DNA of 64,000 nt. It comes from Allochromatium humboldtianum (GTDB taxonomy: Bacteria; Pseudomonadota; Gammaproteobacteria; Chromatiales; Chromatiaceae). The DNA is taken from NCBI RefSeq assembly GCF_013385175.1, contig NZ_JABZEO010000011.1, positions 62,001 to 126,000 on the forward strand, in the 5' to 3' direction. Below are positions 27,045-37,104 of the stretch, piece by piece; position 1 is the first letter of the stretch, and each line of letters starts with the position of its first letter. The notes under the pieces were generated by a model. The model was not told where the DNA came from. It was given only the letters and a program-made list of their open reading frames with translations, and ran no database searches. The position numbers were made by a program, and so were the translations under genes.

Positions 27045-30000
27045 ATGCGCGTCCTGCATGTCGAAGACAATCCGGTCGACGTCGATCTCACCCGGCGGCG
27101 GCTGGCACGTCAGGCGCCCGACATCGAACTGGATCAGGTCGGCAGCCGGTCCGAAGCGCTGGAGCGCCTGTCCGCCCTTGGAGGCTATGACCTGGCGCTG
27201 CTGGATCTGCGTCTGCCCGACGGCTCCGGGCTGGATCTGCTGGCCTGGATCCGCGAGCGGCGTCTGCCGCTGGCCGTGGTGGTGCTCACCGGCTCGGGCG
27301 ATCAGGACGCCGCCATCGCCGCGCTCCAGGCCGGGGCCGACGACTATCTGACCAAGGGCGAACACGCCTTCGAGCGTCTGCCGACGACCCTGCGCGACGC
27401 CTGGCGCCGCTTCCGTCTGGCCCAGACCCGTCAGGCCCGACCGCTGCGCGTGCTCTATGCCGAGCACACGCCCGCCGACATCGATCTGACCCGGCGCCAT
27501 CTGGCACGCTACGCGCCCCACATCCGACTGACGGTGGTCGAGGACGCCGGCCAGATCCTGGCGCGCCTGCCGGTCGATCCGCACACCCCTGCCGCGTTCG
27601 ATCTGTTGCTGCTGGACTATCGGATGCCTGGGCTCGATGCCCTGGAGGTCGTCAAGGTGCTGCGCGCCGAGCGCGGACTGGACATCCCGATCGTCATGGT
27701 CTCGGGTCAGGGCAGCGAGGAGGTGGCCGCGCGCGCCATGCATCTGGGCGTCAACGACTATCTCTCCAAGCATCCGGGCTATCTGCACCAGCTCCCGGCC
27801 ACGCTGGAGAAGGCCTGGAGTCTGGCGGAGCTGGGACGCGAGCGCGCCAATCTGCGCGCGGCTTCCGAACGGCTGGGACTGGCGCTGGCCACCAGCCCGG
27901 TGATCCTCTACAGCCGCCGGCTCGGCCCGGACGAGCGTCCGCTGACCTGGGTCAGTGAGAACATCGCGCGTCTGCTCGGCTATGGTCCGATGTCAGCGCT
28001 CCAGCCCGGCTGGTGGGACTCGCGGCTGCATCCGGAGGATCGGGAAGCGGCGCTCGACTGGCTGAGCGAACTGGACCGGGGCGGCGCGATGGTGCATGCC
28101 TATCGCCTCATCGATGCCCAGGGCCGGGTGCGCTGGATCCAGGACGAGGTCACGCTCCTGGAGACCGACGGCGGCGCGACCCACGAGGCCACGGGCGCCT
28201 GGCACGACATCACGGCGACCAAGGCAGGCGAGCAGAGGCGCGAGACGCGCCTGGCGGTGCTCGACGCCCTGATCGACAAGCACTCGCTCGCCGACATCCT
28301 CGGTGAGATCGCCGCACGCCTGGAGCGCATGGAACCGGACATGCAGGTCCGGCTCCAGATCGGCAGCGATGGGCCCTGCCTGCCCGCCGGCAAGACGGCG
28401 CCCGAACGCCCGGCTGACTGGGTCGCGCCCTTCAAGGACGGCGCCGGACAGATGCTCGGCCGTCTGTGTGTGCACTATGTCGAGCCGCGCGCCCCGACGC
28501 CGATCGAGCGCGAACTCATCGAGGAGTGCGCCTGCATCGCGGGCCTGGCGGTCACGCGGGTGCGGGCCGACACCCGGCTGCGCCAAGCCGCGACCGTGTT
28601 CGAGAGCACCCGCGAAGGGGTCATCATCACCGACCTCGATGGCTGCATCCTCGACGTCAACCGCGCCTTCACCGAGATCAGCGGCTACAGCGAATCCGAG
28701 GTGCTGGGCCGCAACCCCAACCTCCTGCGCTCCGACCGCCAGGACCGCGCCTTCTATCAGGCGATGTGGCAAAGCCTTAAGACGGCCGGACACTGGCAGG
28801 GCGAGATCTGGAACCGGCGCAAGAGCGGCGAGCTCTATCCGCAGATCCTCACCATCAATACGGTCGCCGACAGCCAGGGCCGCCCGAGCCACTACGTCGG
28901 CGTCATGACCGACATCAGCCAGCTCAAGCAGTCCGAGGCGCGACTCGAACACCTGGTCCATTACGACCCCCTGACCAACCTGCCCAACCGGCGTCTGGTG
29001 CAATCGCGGCTGGAACATGCCCTGGATCGCGCCGATCGCCAGAACGGACGGGTGGCGGTACTTTTCGTCGACCTGGATCGCTTCAAGACCGTCAACGACA
29101 GCCTGGGGCATCCGAGCGGCGATGCGCTGCTGGAACTGCTCGCGCGGCGTCTGAGCGAGCGGGTGCGCGAGGACGACACCCTCGCCCGGCTCGGCGGCGA
29201 CGAGTTCCTGGTGCTGCTTGAGAACCTCCAGCGACCGGAGGATGCCGCCGGGGTCGCCGAATCGCTCCTGAGCTTGCTGCAACGCCCCTTCCATCTGCCC
29301 AACGGCCAGGAACTCTTTGTCGGCGCCAGCATCGGCATCAGTCTCTACCCGGACGACGGGCGCACGGTGACGGATCTCATCCAGCATGCCGATGTCGCCA
29401 TGTATCAGGCCAAGGAAGAGGGCCGCAACACCTATCGCTTCTACACCCCGACCCTCACCCAGACTGCCCGCGAGCGTCTGGGGCTGGAGGCGCGTCTGCA
29501 TCGGGCGCTCGCCGGCGAGGAGTTCGTGCTGCACTATCAGGCTCAGGTCGACATGCGCGACGGGCGTCTCATCGGTTGCGAGGCGCTGGTGCGCTGGCAC
29601 TCGGCTACCGAAGGACTGGTCGCGCCCGACCGCTTCATCCCGCTGGCCGAGGAGACCGGCCTGATCGTGCCGCTGGGCGAATGGGTGCTGCGCCAGGCCT
29701 GTACCGACTGTCAGTCCTGGCGCACGAACGGACTGGCGGATCTGACGATCGCCGTCAACCTCTCGGGCCGTCAGTTGCGCAGTCCGGATCTGGTCGAGCG
29801 CGTCACCCGTGTACTGCGCGAGACCGGCCTGCCGGCCGAGCGGCTCAAGCTGGAGCTGACCGAGAGCATGATCATGGATCAGCGCGAACAGGCGCTGGAG
29901 CGCCTGCACGGACTCAAGGCGCTCGGCGTGCGGCTGTCGATCGACGACTTCGGCACCGGCTATTCCTCGCTGGCCTACCTCAAGCGGCTGCCGATCGACG

Positions 30001-30275
30001 AACTCAAGATCGACCGCGACTTCGTGCGCGACATCCCCGATGATTCGAGCGACATGGAGATCGCGGCCACCATCATCGCCATGGCCCGTAACCTGAGACT
30101 CAACGTCATCGCCGAGGGCGTCGAGACCCCGGAGCAATGCGACTTCCTGATCCGTCAGGGCTGCACCGCCGGTCAGGGGTATCTGTTCGGACGTCCATTG
30201 CCGACCGAGGCGTTCGCGCAGACGATAGGCACGCCCTGGACACCGGAACGCGGAGCCCCGGCCACTGATCCCTGA
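27045..30275 (+). CDS. REC-REC-PAS-GAF-PAS-GGDEF-EAL c-di-GMP regulator
   Basis: A 1076-aa cytoplasmic protein. REC1 occupies ~1-118 with phospho-acceptor D54 and Lys in DDYLTKG. REC2 occupies ~134-262 with D191, but its acidic pair is E140-H141. PAS1 is at ~270-395, a GAF-like region at ~400-510 and PAS2 at ~512-635. GGDEF at residue 717 has an upstream RxxD inhibitory-site motif (REDD), so the cyclase looks competent. The EAL domain begins at E846 and keeps NLSGRQL, ELTESM, DDFGTGYSSL, KIDRDF and AEGVET, so phosphodiesterase activity is also likely. It is the output of the kinase-receiver operon. Confidence 0.93.
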   Translation: MRVLHVEDNPVDVDLTRRRLARQAPDIELDQVGSRSEALERLSALGGYDLALLDLRLPDGSGLDLLAWIRERRLPLAVVVLTGSGDQDAAIAALQAGADDYLTKGEHAFERLPTTLRDAWRRFRLAQTRQARPLRVLYAEHTPADIDLTRRHLARYAPHIRLTVVEDAGQILARLPVDPHTPAAFDLLLLDYRMPGLDALEVVKVLRAERGLDIPIVMVSGQGSEEVAARAMHLGVNDYLSKHPGYLHQLPATLEKAWSLAELGRERANLRAASERLGLALATSPVILYSRRLGPDERPLTWVSENIARLLGYGPMSALQPGWWDSRLHPEDREAALDWLSELDRGGAMVHAYRLIDAQGRVRWIQDEVTLLETDGGATHEATGAWHDITATKAGEQRRETRLAVLDALIDKHSLADILGEIAARLERMEPDMQVRLQIGSDGPCLPAGKTAPERPADWVAPFKDGAGQMLGRLCVHYVEPRAPTPIERELIEECACIAGLAVTRVRADTRLRQAATVFESTREGVIITDLDGCILDVNRAFTEISGYSESEVLGRNPNLLRSDRQDRAFYQAMWQSLKTAGHWQGEIWNRRKSGELYPQILTINTVADSQGRPSHYVGVMTDISQLKQSEARLEHLVHYDPLTNLPNRRLVQSRLEHALDRADRQNGRVAVLFVDLDRFKTVNDSLGHPSGDALLELLARRLSERVREDDTLARLGGDEFLVLLENLQRPEDAAGVAESLLSLLQRPFHLPNGQELFVGASIGISLYPDDGRTVTDLIQHADVAMYQAKEEGRNTYRFYTPTLTQTARERLGLEARLHRALAGEEFVLHYQAQVDMRDGRLIGCEALVRWHSATEGLVAPDRFIPLAEETGLIVPLGEWVLRQACTDCQSWRTNGLADLTIAVNLSGRQLRSPDLVERVTRVLRETGLPAERLKLELTESMIMDQREQALERLHGLKALGVRLSIDDFGTGYSSLAYLKRLPIDELKIDRDFVRDIPDDSSDMEIAATIIAMARNLRLNVIAEGVETPEQCDFLIRQGCTAGQGYLFGRPLPTEAFAQTIGTPWTPERGAPATDP

Positions 30276-30313
30276 ATGCCGGACGCCGGAGGCTGAAAGC
30301 CGGTCGCCCACCA

Positions 30314-31615
30314 TCAGGGCGCCAGATACACCCGATTACGTCCACTGTGCTTGGCCGCATAGAGCGCGCTGTCGGCGGCCTTGGTGAGTGTCGCGAGACT
30401 GGCCTTCTCCGGATCCAGCTCGGCGACCCCGATGCTGGCCGTGAACCCCAGCCACCGCCCATCGTGCAGCCTCAGCGGCGTGGTCGCGAGTCGCGTCCTG
30501 AACCTGTCCATGAGCACGCGGCTCTGGTCCAGCGTCGCGCCCGGAAGCAGGACGGCGAACTCCTCGCCGCCCAGCCGCCCGATGACGTCGCTCTCGCGAA
30601 AGGAGGTGCGCAGTAGCCCGGCCAGATGGATGAGCGCCTGATCGCCGACCTCATGGCCATGGGTATCGTTGATACGCTTGAAGAAATCGATGTCGATCAT
30701 GGCCAGCGAGAGCTCCTGCCCATCACGTAGCGCACTGGCCAGACGCCCCTGGGCGTGCTCCGAGAAACCGCGCCGGTTGAGCACGCCGGTCAAGGGGTCG
30801 GTGGTCGCCAGCTCGCGCAGGACGGACACCTCGGCCTTCTGCGCGGTGATGTCGCGCTCGATGGCGGCGAAATGAGTCACCTCGCCCCTGGCATTGCGCA
30901 GGGGCACGATCTTGAGTTCGACCCAGTATTCCTGGCCGCCCTTGGTGTAATTGACGATCTGCTCGCGGATCGGGGCGCGATCGATGAGCGCCTGACGGAT
31001 GCGCTCACGGGCCTCGGGGTCGGTGTGTTCGCCCTGCAGGATGCGCGGCGACTGTCCGATGACCTCCTCGGGCGTGTAGCCGGTCAGATCAGTGAAGGCA
31101 TCGTTGACATAGAGGATGCGCGGCCCCTTCCCGACCACGGGATCGGCCTCGGTCACGACCACCGGATCGCTGGCATAGGCGACGATCTGCTCGAAGGGGA
31201 TGTCCTGCTTCTCACTGGTGATGTCGATGAAGCTGACCACGACCTTGGCGATGGTTCCGCCCGGGTCGCGTTCGGGATAGGCATTGGCCAGCACCCAGGT
31301 CACGTCCTCGGAGCGACTATCGACGATCCCGAGGATCTGATTGATCACCGCCTCGCCGCCGGCCAGGACACGATTGACCGGATACTGATCCACCGGCAAC
31401 AGGCGCTTGTGTTCGTCGAGGAAGCGCCACTCGGGATCCAGCGCCGCCTTGCCCAGGGCCTGATTGGCGGTCAGACGCAGCAGTTCCAGGGCGCGCGGGT
31501 TGGCATAGAGGATCTCGGTCCCCTGACCATGCACGACGACGCCGGCGTGCAGCGAGGCCAGCAGGGCGCCGGCGTCGATGGCCTCGTAGGGCATGAAGGT
31601 GTCTTTGGTGTCCAT
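30314..31615 (-). CDS. PAS-PAS-GGDEF diguanylate cyclase
   Basis: A 433-aa cytoplasmic diguanylate cyclase. PAS1 covers ~12-135 and PAS2 ~143-260. PAS2 resembles a LOV domain (GQSPRILQG) but has Pro190 where the photoactive Cys would be. The GGDEF domain has GGEEF at residue 349 and an RESD inhibitory site five residues before it. The start at 31615 (MDTKDTFMPY) is the best guess; M8 is an alternative, and an upstream extension to 31702 looks non-coding. It faces the c-di-GMP protein gene tail to tail and makes the same second messenger. Confidence 0.88.
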   Translation of the reverse strand: MDTKDTFMPYEAIDAGALLASLHAGVVVHGQGTEILYANPRALELLRLTANQALGKAALDPEWRFLDEHKRLLPVDQYPVNRVLAGGEAVINQILGIVDSRSEDVTWVLANAYPERDPGGTIAKVVVSFIDITSEKQDIPFEQIVAYASDPVVVTEADPVVGKGPRILYVNDAFTDLTGYTPEEVIGQSPRILQGEHTDPEARERIRQALIDRAPIREQIVNYTKGGQEYWVELKIVPLRNARGEVTHFAAIERDITAQKAEVSVLRELATTDPLTGVLNRRGFSEHAQGRLASALRDGQELSLAMIDIDFFKRINDTHGHEVGDQALIHLAGLLRTSFRESDVIGRLGGEEFAVLLPGATLDQSRVLMDRFRTRLATTPLRLHDGRWLGFTASIGVAELDPEKASLATLTKAADSALYAAKHSGRNRVYLAP

Positions 31616-31723
31616 GAGCCGGCTCTGGGTCTTGAAAGGTTCGCGGAGGCGCCGAGACGAGACATGCAGGGCATTTTGTGGGATCGTAAGCGCAAAAGCC
31701 ACGCTTTATGGGAAACACGCCCC

Positions 31724-34700
31724 ATGTCCATCCTGGTCGCCCTGAACCACAAGACCGAATACCGCTTCGACCGCTCCGTCGGACTCTCGCCGCATGTGGT
31801 GCGGCTGCGTCCAGCTCCCCATTGCCGCACCCCGATCCGAGCTTATTCGCTCAAGGTCGAACCCGAAGGGCATTTCATCAACTGGCAGCAGGACGCCTTC
31901 GGCAACTATCTGGCCCGGTTGGTCTTCCCCGAGAAGACGCGGCGGCTGTCGATCGAGGTCGATGTGATCGCCGAGATGATCACCATCAACCCCTTCGATT
32001 TCTTCCTGGAAGAGTCGGCCTATCACTATCCGTTCGCCTATGCGCCGGATCTGCGCAAGGAGCTGGCGCCCTATCTGGAGATCACCGACGACGGCCCGCT
32101 GTTGCGCGAGTGGCTGGCGGGCGTCGACCGCGCCAAGCGCGAGACGGTCTATTTCCTGGTCGATCTCAACCAGAGGCTGCAACAGGACATCGGCTATGTG
32201 ATCCGGATGGAACCGGGCGTGCAGAGTTGTGAGGAGACGCTCAAAAAACGGCTCGGTTCCTGCCGCGACACCGGCTGGCTGCTGGTGCAGATCCTGCGTC
32301 ATCTGGGGCTGGCGGCGCGTTTCGTCTCGGGCTATCTGGTGCAGTTGACGGCGGACGTCAAGGCGCTCGACGGACCATCGGGGCCGGAGCAGGATTTCAC
32401 CGACCTGCATGCCTGGGCCGAGGTCTATGTACCGGGCGCGGGCTGGATCGGACTCGACCCGACCTCCGGGCTGTTCGCCGGCGAGGGGCACATCCCGCTC
32501 GCCTGCTCGCCCGCGCCGCGCGGGGCCGCGCCGATCGAGGGCGCGACCGACAAGTGTGAAGTCGAGTTCTATTTCCACAACCAGATCGAACGCATCCACG
32601 AAGACCCGCGCGTCACCAAACCCTATACCGAGGAACAATGGACGGCGATCGAGGCGCTCGGCCATCAGGTCGACGCCGAACTGCGGATCAACGACGTGCG
32701 CTTGACCATGGGCGGCGAGCCGACCTTCGTCTCGATCGACGACATGGACGGCGCGGAGTGGAACATCGATGCGCTGGGGCCGACCAAGAAGATACTCGCC
32801 GAGGATCTGCTGCGTCGGCTCCAGGCGCGCTTTGCGCCCGGCGGACTGCTGCATCTCGGTCAGGGCAAGTGGTATCCGGGCGAGCAACTGCCGCGCTGGG
32901 CGCTGTCCTGCTTCTGGCGCAAGGACGGCGAACCCATGTGGCGCGATCCGGCGCTGTTCGGGCACGAGGACGGCGACTATGGTCACGGCCCGGCCGAGGC
33001 CGAGCGTTTCATCCGCACCCTTGCCCGGCATCTGGGCGTCGACCCGGACCATGCCGCGCCGGCCCACGAGGATGCCTGGTATTACCTGTGGCGCGAGGCG
33101 CGGCTGCCGGTCAACGTCGATCCGCTCGACAACAAGCTCAAAGACCCCAATGAACGCCAACGCATCGCCCGGCTGTTCGATCAGGGCTTGAACCGCGTGG
33201 CCGGCTTCGTGCTGCCGTTGCGCTGGTGGGGACTCGGGATCGATGGGGGCTGGAAGAGCGGATGCTGGACCTTCCGCGACGGGCGGCTGTTCCTGATCCC
33301 GGGCGACTCGCCGATGGGACTGCGGCTGCCGCTCGACGCCCTGCCCTATGTGCCGGAGAGCGATCAGGAACCCTTGCTGGAGCGCAATCCGTTCGAGCCG
33401 GTCGCGCCTCTGCGTTCACCTTATGATGAAGTAGCGCGACGCTACAGCCGTCTGGTCGAACCGGCGCAGACGCCGCAGAGTATCCGTGAACAGGGTGTCC
33501 AGCCGCGCGATCTGGCGGCGCGTTACGGCCGTCTCGCTCCGCGCGACGAGGCCCATCAGGACGTGCGTCCGCAGACAGCACCCAGCGACACCCCACACCC
33601 GGACCTGATCCGCACCGCGCTCTGCATCGAACCGCGCTCGGGCCGCCTCTACTGCTTCATGCCGCCCGTGACGCATCTGGAACACTGGCTGGATCTGGTC
33701 ATGTGCATCGAGGATACGGCCGCCGAACTCCGCCTGCCGATCATCATCGAGGGCTACGAACCGCCGCGCGATCCGCGTCTGCAAAAGCTCGCCGTCACCC
33801 CGGACCCCGGCGTCATCGAGGTCAACATCCATCCGGCCGAGAGCTGGGACCAACTGGTCTCGGATACGCAGATCCTCTACGAAGAAGCACGGCTGGCGCG
33901 GCTCGGCACCGAGAAGTTCATGCTCGACGGCCGTCACACCGGCACCGGCGGCGGCAACCATGTCACGCTCGGCGGCCCGACCCCGGCCGACAGTCCGCTC
34001 CTGCGCAAGCCGGATCTGGTGCAGAGCCTCATCACCTATTGGCAGCATCATCCGAGCCTGTCCTATCTGTTCTCGGGGCTGTTCATCGGCCCGACCAGTC
34101 AGGCCCCACGGGTCGACGAGGCGCGCGACGACCGGCTCTACGAACTCGACATCGCTTTCCAGCAGATGCCGCCCGGCGAGGTGCCCCAGCCCTGGATCGT
34201 CGACCGCGTATTGCGCAACCTGCTGACCGATGTGACGGGCAACACCCATCGCACCGAGTTTTGTATCGACAAGCTCTATTCGCCCGACAGCGCGGCGGGG
34301 CGTCAGGGATTGCTGGAATTCCGGGGCTTCGAGATGCCGCCGCATCATCGGATGAGTCTGGCGCAGATGCTCTTGCTGCGCACCCTGGTCGCGCGCTTCT
34401 GGAAGGAACCCTATCGACGCAAGCCCATCCGCTGGGGCACCGAGCTGCACGATCGTTTCCTGCTGCCGCATTTCGTGCGTCAGGACTTCGCCGACGTCGT
34501 CTGTGACCTGCGCCGCGCCGGGTATCCGATCGAGCTGGACTGGTTCGAGCCGTTCTTCGAGTTCCGGTTTCCGCACTATGGCGATCTGATCACCGACAAC
34601 GGCATCGACATGGAACTGCGCGCGGCCATCGAACCCTGGCACGTCCTCGGTGAGGAGGTCACGGCTCAGGGCACGGCGCGCTTCGTCGACAGCTCGGTGG

Positions 34701-35119
34701 AGCGGATGCAGGTCAAGGTGAACGGGATGGTCGACGCACGGCACGTCCTGGTCTGCAACGGCCGGCGTGTCCCGCTGCGCCCGACCGGACGCCGTGCCGA
34801 ATTCGTCGCCGGCATCCGCTTCAAGGCCTGGAGTCCGCCGTCCGGTCTGCATCCGACCATCCCGGCGCACAACCCGCTGGTATTCGAGATCGTCGATCTC
34901 TGGAACCGGCGCAGTCTCGGCGGCTGCACCTATTACGTCGCCCATCCGGGCGGACGCAGTGAGTCGAGCCTCCCGGTCAACAGCTACGAGGCCGAGAGCC
35001 GGCGTATTGCGCGCTTCCGCGTCATGGGCCACACCCCAGGCGAGATCGATCCGCCGCCCGAGGAACCGGCGGGCGAGCATCCCTATACCCTGGATCTACG
35101 CTATCGACCGGGTTGTTGA
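31724..35119 (+). CDS. transglutaminase-like / DUF2126 protein
   Basis: A 1131-aa protein. The N-terminal bacterial transglutaminase domain (1-300) has the Bact_transglu_N start (ALNHKTEYRFDRSVGLSPHV) and the cysteine-protease-like triad C180 (LGSCRDTGW), H229 (LHAWAEVY) and D245 (GLDPTSG). Residues ~310-1130 form the DUF2126 region, including LTMGGEPTFVS and FMLDGRHTGTGGGNHV. There is no signal peptide. The start at 31724 (MSILVALNHK) is set by homology; the reading frame runs 323 codons further upstream, antisense to the cyclase gene, and is ignored. Companion ATP-grasp-like genes often found beside this family are not here. Substrate unknown. Confidence 0.9.
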   Translation: MSILVALNHKTEYRFDRSVGLSPHVVRLRPAPHCRTPIRAYSLKVEPEGHFINWQQDAFGNYLARLVFPEKTRRLSIEVDVIAEMITINPFDFFLEESAYHYPFAYAPDLRKELAPYLEITDDGPLLREWLAGVDRAKRETVYFLVDLNQRLQQDIGYVIRMEPGVQSCEETLKKRLGSCRDTGWLLVQILRHLGLAARFVSGYLVQLTADVKALDGPSGPEQDFTDLHAWAEVYVPGAGWIGLDPTSGLFAGEGHIPLACSPAPRGAAPIEGATDKCEVEFYFHNQIERIHEDPRVTKPYTEEQWTAIEALGHQVDAELRINDVRLTMGGEPTFVSIDDMDGAEWNIDALGPTKKILAEDLLRRLQARFAPGGLLHLGQGKWYPGEQLPRWALSCFWRKDGEPMWRDPALFGHEDGDYGHGPAEAERFIRTLARHLGVDPDHAAPAHEDAWYYLWREARLPVNVDPLDNKLKDPNERQRIARLFDQGLNRVAGFVLPLRWWGLGIDGGWKSGCWTFRDGRLFLIPGDSPMGLRLPLDALPYVPESDQEPLLERNPFEPVAPLRSPYDEVARRYSRLVEPAQTPQSIREQGVQPRDLAARYGRLAPRDEAHQDVRPQTAPSDTPHPDLIRTALCIEPRSGRLYCFMPPVTHLEHWLDLVMCIEDTAAELRLPIIIEGYEPPRDPRLQKLAVTPDPGVIEVNIHPAESWDQLVSDTQILYEEARLARLGTEKFMLDGRHTGTGGGNHVTLGGPTPADSPLLRKPDLVQSLITYWQHHPSLSYLFSGLFIGPTSQAPRVDEARDDRLYELDIAFQQMPPGEVPQPWIVDRVLRNLLTDVTGNTHRTEFCIDKLYSPDSAAGRQGLLEFRGFEMPPHHRMSLAQMLLLRTLVARFWKEPYRRKPIRWGTELHDRFLLPHFVRQDFADVVCDLRRAGYPIELDWFEPFFEFRFPHYGDLITDNGIDMELRAAIEPWHVLGEEVTAQGTARFVDSSVERMQVKVNGMVDARHVLVCNGRRVPLRPTGRRAEFVAGIRFKAWSPPSGLHPTIPAHNPLVFEIVDLWNRRSLGGCTYYVAHPGGRSESSLPVNSYEAESRRIARFRVMGHTPGEIDPPPEEPAGEHPYTLDLRYRPGC

Positions 35120-35136
35120 GAACCGCGTTTGGAGCG

Positions 35137-36900
35137 TCAGACGTCGGCGACGGTCTGCCAGACGACCCGCTCCAGCCCGACCCCAACCACGGCATACAGG
35201 CGCAGATCGGTCAGGCCGTAGCGTTCGGTCAGCGCCGCGCCATAGCGGCGCGCCTGCTCGGCGGCTGTCTGCAACGCCTGACGCACCGCCGACTGTGCGG
35301 CCAGTTCGTCTGCTGAGGCGGCCCGCACCTGCTCGCCGTCAAGCTTGAGCTGGGCCAAGCTCACATATTTGAACTCAAACAGCAGATCGAGCGCCTTGAC
35401 CGCCCGCCGGTCCAAGCGCCGGATCAGGCTCAGATCGACATAGCCGTGGTCCATCTCGGTTTCCGAGACCAGCATGTAGAGCCGGTCATCGAACAACAGG
35501 GTCAGGAAAGCCAGCTTGACCATCAGTTCGTTCGTCCAGCGATAATCGCGATTGGACAGGATCGGGAAATACCGCGCTTCGACGAAAGAGACCAGCGGGG
35601 TCAGGTCGCCGGTCCGAAACACCTCCTTGCGCAGCTCGGGAACGCGGGTCTTGTCCTCGTAGGTCTCCAGCCACAGATCCTGCAAGCGCTCCACATACAG
35701 CGACCGGGCGACCAGATTGGGGATATTGAGGATCGGCTCCAGAAAGTCGCTCAGCCCAGTGTGGGTGAGGACGCCGAAGTAATAGAGCAGCGAGGCCATG
35801 AACGGTCGATCCTTGACCGACGCGAGCACATCGGCGACCCCGAAGCGTTTGGTCAGTTGCGGAATCCTCAGACCGCCCTCACCGTCGAGGGCCTGCACCA
35901 GCACCTCCTCGCCATGCGGCAGGTCGGCGATATAGCGCAGCTTGCCGCGATCCATCGCCAGGTTTTCATCCAGCATCCGCAGCGGATAGCGGCCCTTGGT
36001 GTGCAGAGCCTTGAGGAAATACAGACTCAGGGTCGGGTTGTAGAGCCGCTCACCGCCTTCTTCGCTGAAACAATAGCCGTTATAAAAGGTGCGCATCAGC
36101 TCCAGGGCTTCCGTCGGCGACCAGGCGCCCCCCTCGGCGGCCAGGCGCTCCAGCACGGCGGCAACTTCAGACTCGGTGAAACCGCACAGGTCGTTGAAGG
36201 CGGCTTCGAGATAAATGTCCTCGCCGACGTTGTAGCCGCTGGTCATGTCGCTGAGCACCACGGGCGAGACACCCGTGATGAAGACTCGATCGATACCCTG
36301 CCCCATGGCGGCCTTGACGCCTTTGAACAGGGTTTTCAGGAGGCCTTCGCCATACAGCAGGCCCTCGTAGAATTCCTGCCGGCGGCCGCTCATCAGCACT
36401 TCGTTGGCGAAGTTGTCGTATTCGTCGATCAGCAGGTACAGGAAGTGATCTTCCCGACGCACTCGACGCAGCAGCGACGACAGTGAAATCACCGCATCGT
36501 CCGGAACGATCTCGATATCGTCCCAGCCATAGTGCGCCGCGCAGTCCTGGATGGCGGCGTTCACATGGCGATGCAAGGCCATTTCGATGTCTTTCATCTC
36601 CCCCTGGGACTTCACCAGCGAGAAATCCCATTTCAGGATGAAGTATTGATTGTGCAGGGGTGTTGGATTGCGTCCGATCGCTAGGTTCCCGAACAGGGCG
36701 TCGAACTGGTCGGCGCGCTTGACATCGTAATAGTGCTCCAGCATCGAGAGCAGCAGGCTTTTGCCGAAGCGGCGCGGGCGGATGAAGATCAGTTGGCGCC
36801 CGACGGCTTCCAGGCGCGGAATGCGGTCGGTGCGATCCTGATAGAAGTAGCCTTCCCGAATCAGGGTGCCGAAATCGCTCAGGGCATAGGGAAACTTCAT
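35137..36900 (-). CDS. AAA-ATPase-like protein with C-terminal PD-(D/E)XK nuclease domain, copy 1
   Basis: A 587-aa protein of the predicted AAA-ATPase_like plus PDDEXK_9 architecture. The N-terminal ALSDFGTLIREGYFYQDRT is the family opening. Walker A is RPRRFGKS (41-48) and Walker B is LYLLIDEYD with Asp159-Glu160. The C-terminal nuclease-like core has GYVDLSL followed by LLFEFKYVSL (the D...ExK pattern). An AGGAG lies upstream of the ATG. A close paralog is encoded at 43796-45634. The family is widely expanded in bacteria, and its function is not established; a role in DNA transactions is inferred. It lies 17 bp tail-to-tail from the DUF2126 gene. Confidence 0.88.
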   Translation of the reverse strand: MKFPYALSDFGTLIREGYFYQDRTDRIPRLEAVGRQLIFIRPRRFGKSLLLSMLEHYYDVKRADQFDALFGNLAIGRNPTPLHNQYFILKWDFSLVKSQGEMKDIEMALHRHVNAAIQDCAAHYGWDDIEIVPDDAVISLSSLLRRVRREDHFLYLLIDEYDNFANEVLMSGRRQEFYEGLLYGEGLLKTLFKGVKAAMGQGIDRVFITGVSPVVLSDMTSGYNVGEDIYLEAAFNDLCGFTESEVAAVLERLAAEGGAWSPTEALELMRTFYNGYCFSEEGGERLYNPTLSLYFLKALHTKGRYPLRMLDENLAMDRGKLRYIADLPHGEEVLVQALDGEGGLRIPQLTKRFGVADVLASVKDRPFMASLLYYFGVLTHTGLSDFLEPILNIPNLVARSLYVERLQDLWLETYEDKTRVPELRKEVFRTGDLTPLVSFVEARYFPILSNRDYRWTNELMVKLAFLTLLFDDRLYMLVSETEMDHGYVDLSLIRRLDRRAVKALDLLFEFKYVSLAQLKLDGEQVRAASADELAAQSAVRQALQTAAEQARRYGAALTERYGLTDLRLYAVVGVGLERVVWQTVADV

Positions 36901-37104
36901 CGAGGTTTGCTCCTGAAAGCTTGAGATCTAGCGTCGATGGTACTACAGCCCTGAGGCGGTCCAGGCAGCTAGAGCTTAAACATTTTGCGCATCGCACCAA
37001 CGCCTGATCTTTTGAGGACAGACGTTCACAGGATCCACTCGACCCCAGACGAATCCTGTCGCATCATGGTCGGCCTCCTCTCGATGCATGACCCACGGCA
37101 CCCA

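Noticed and set aside
30755-31723. A 323-codon 5' extension of the transglutaminase-DUF2126 frame
   Set aside because: It is antisense to the diguanylate cyclase gene, shows no family sequence, and the transglutaminase domain begins exactly at 31724.
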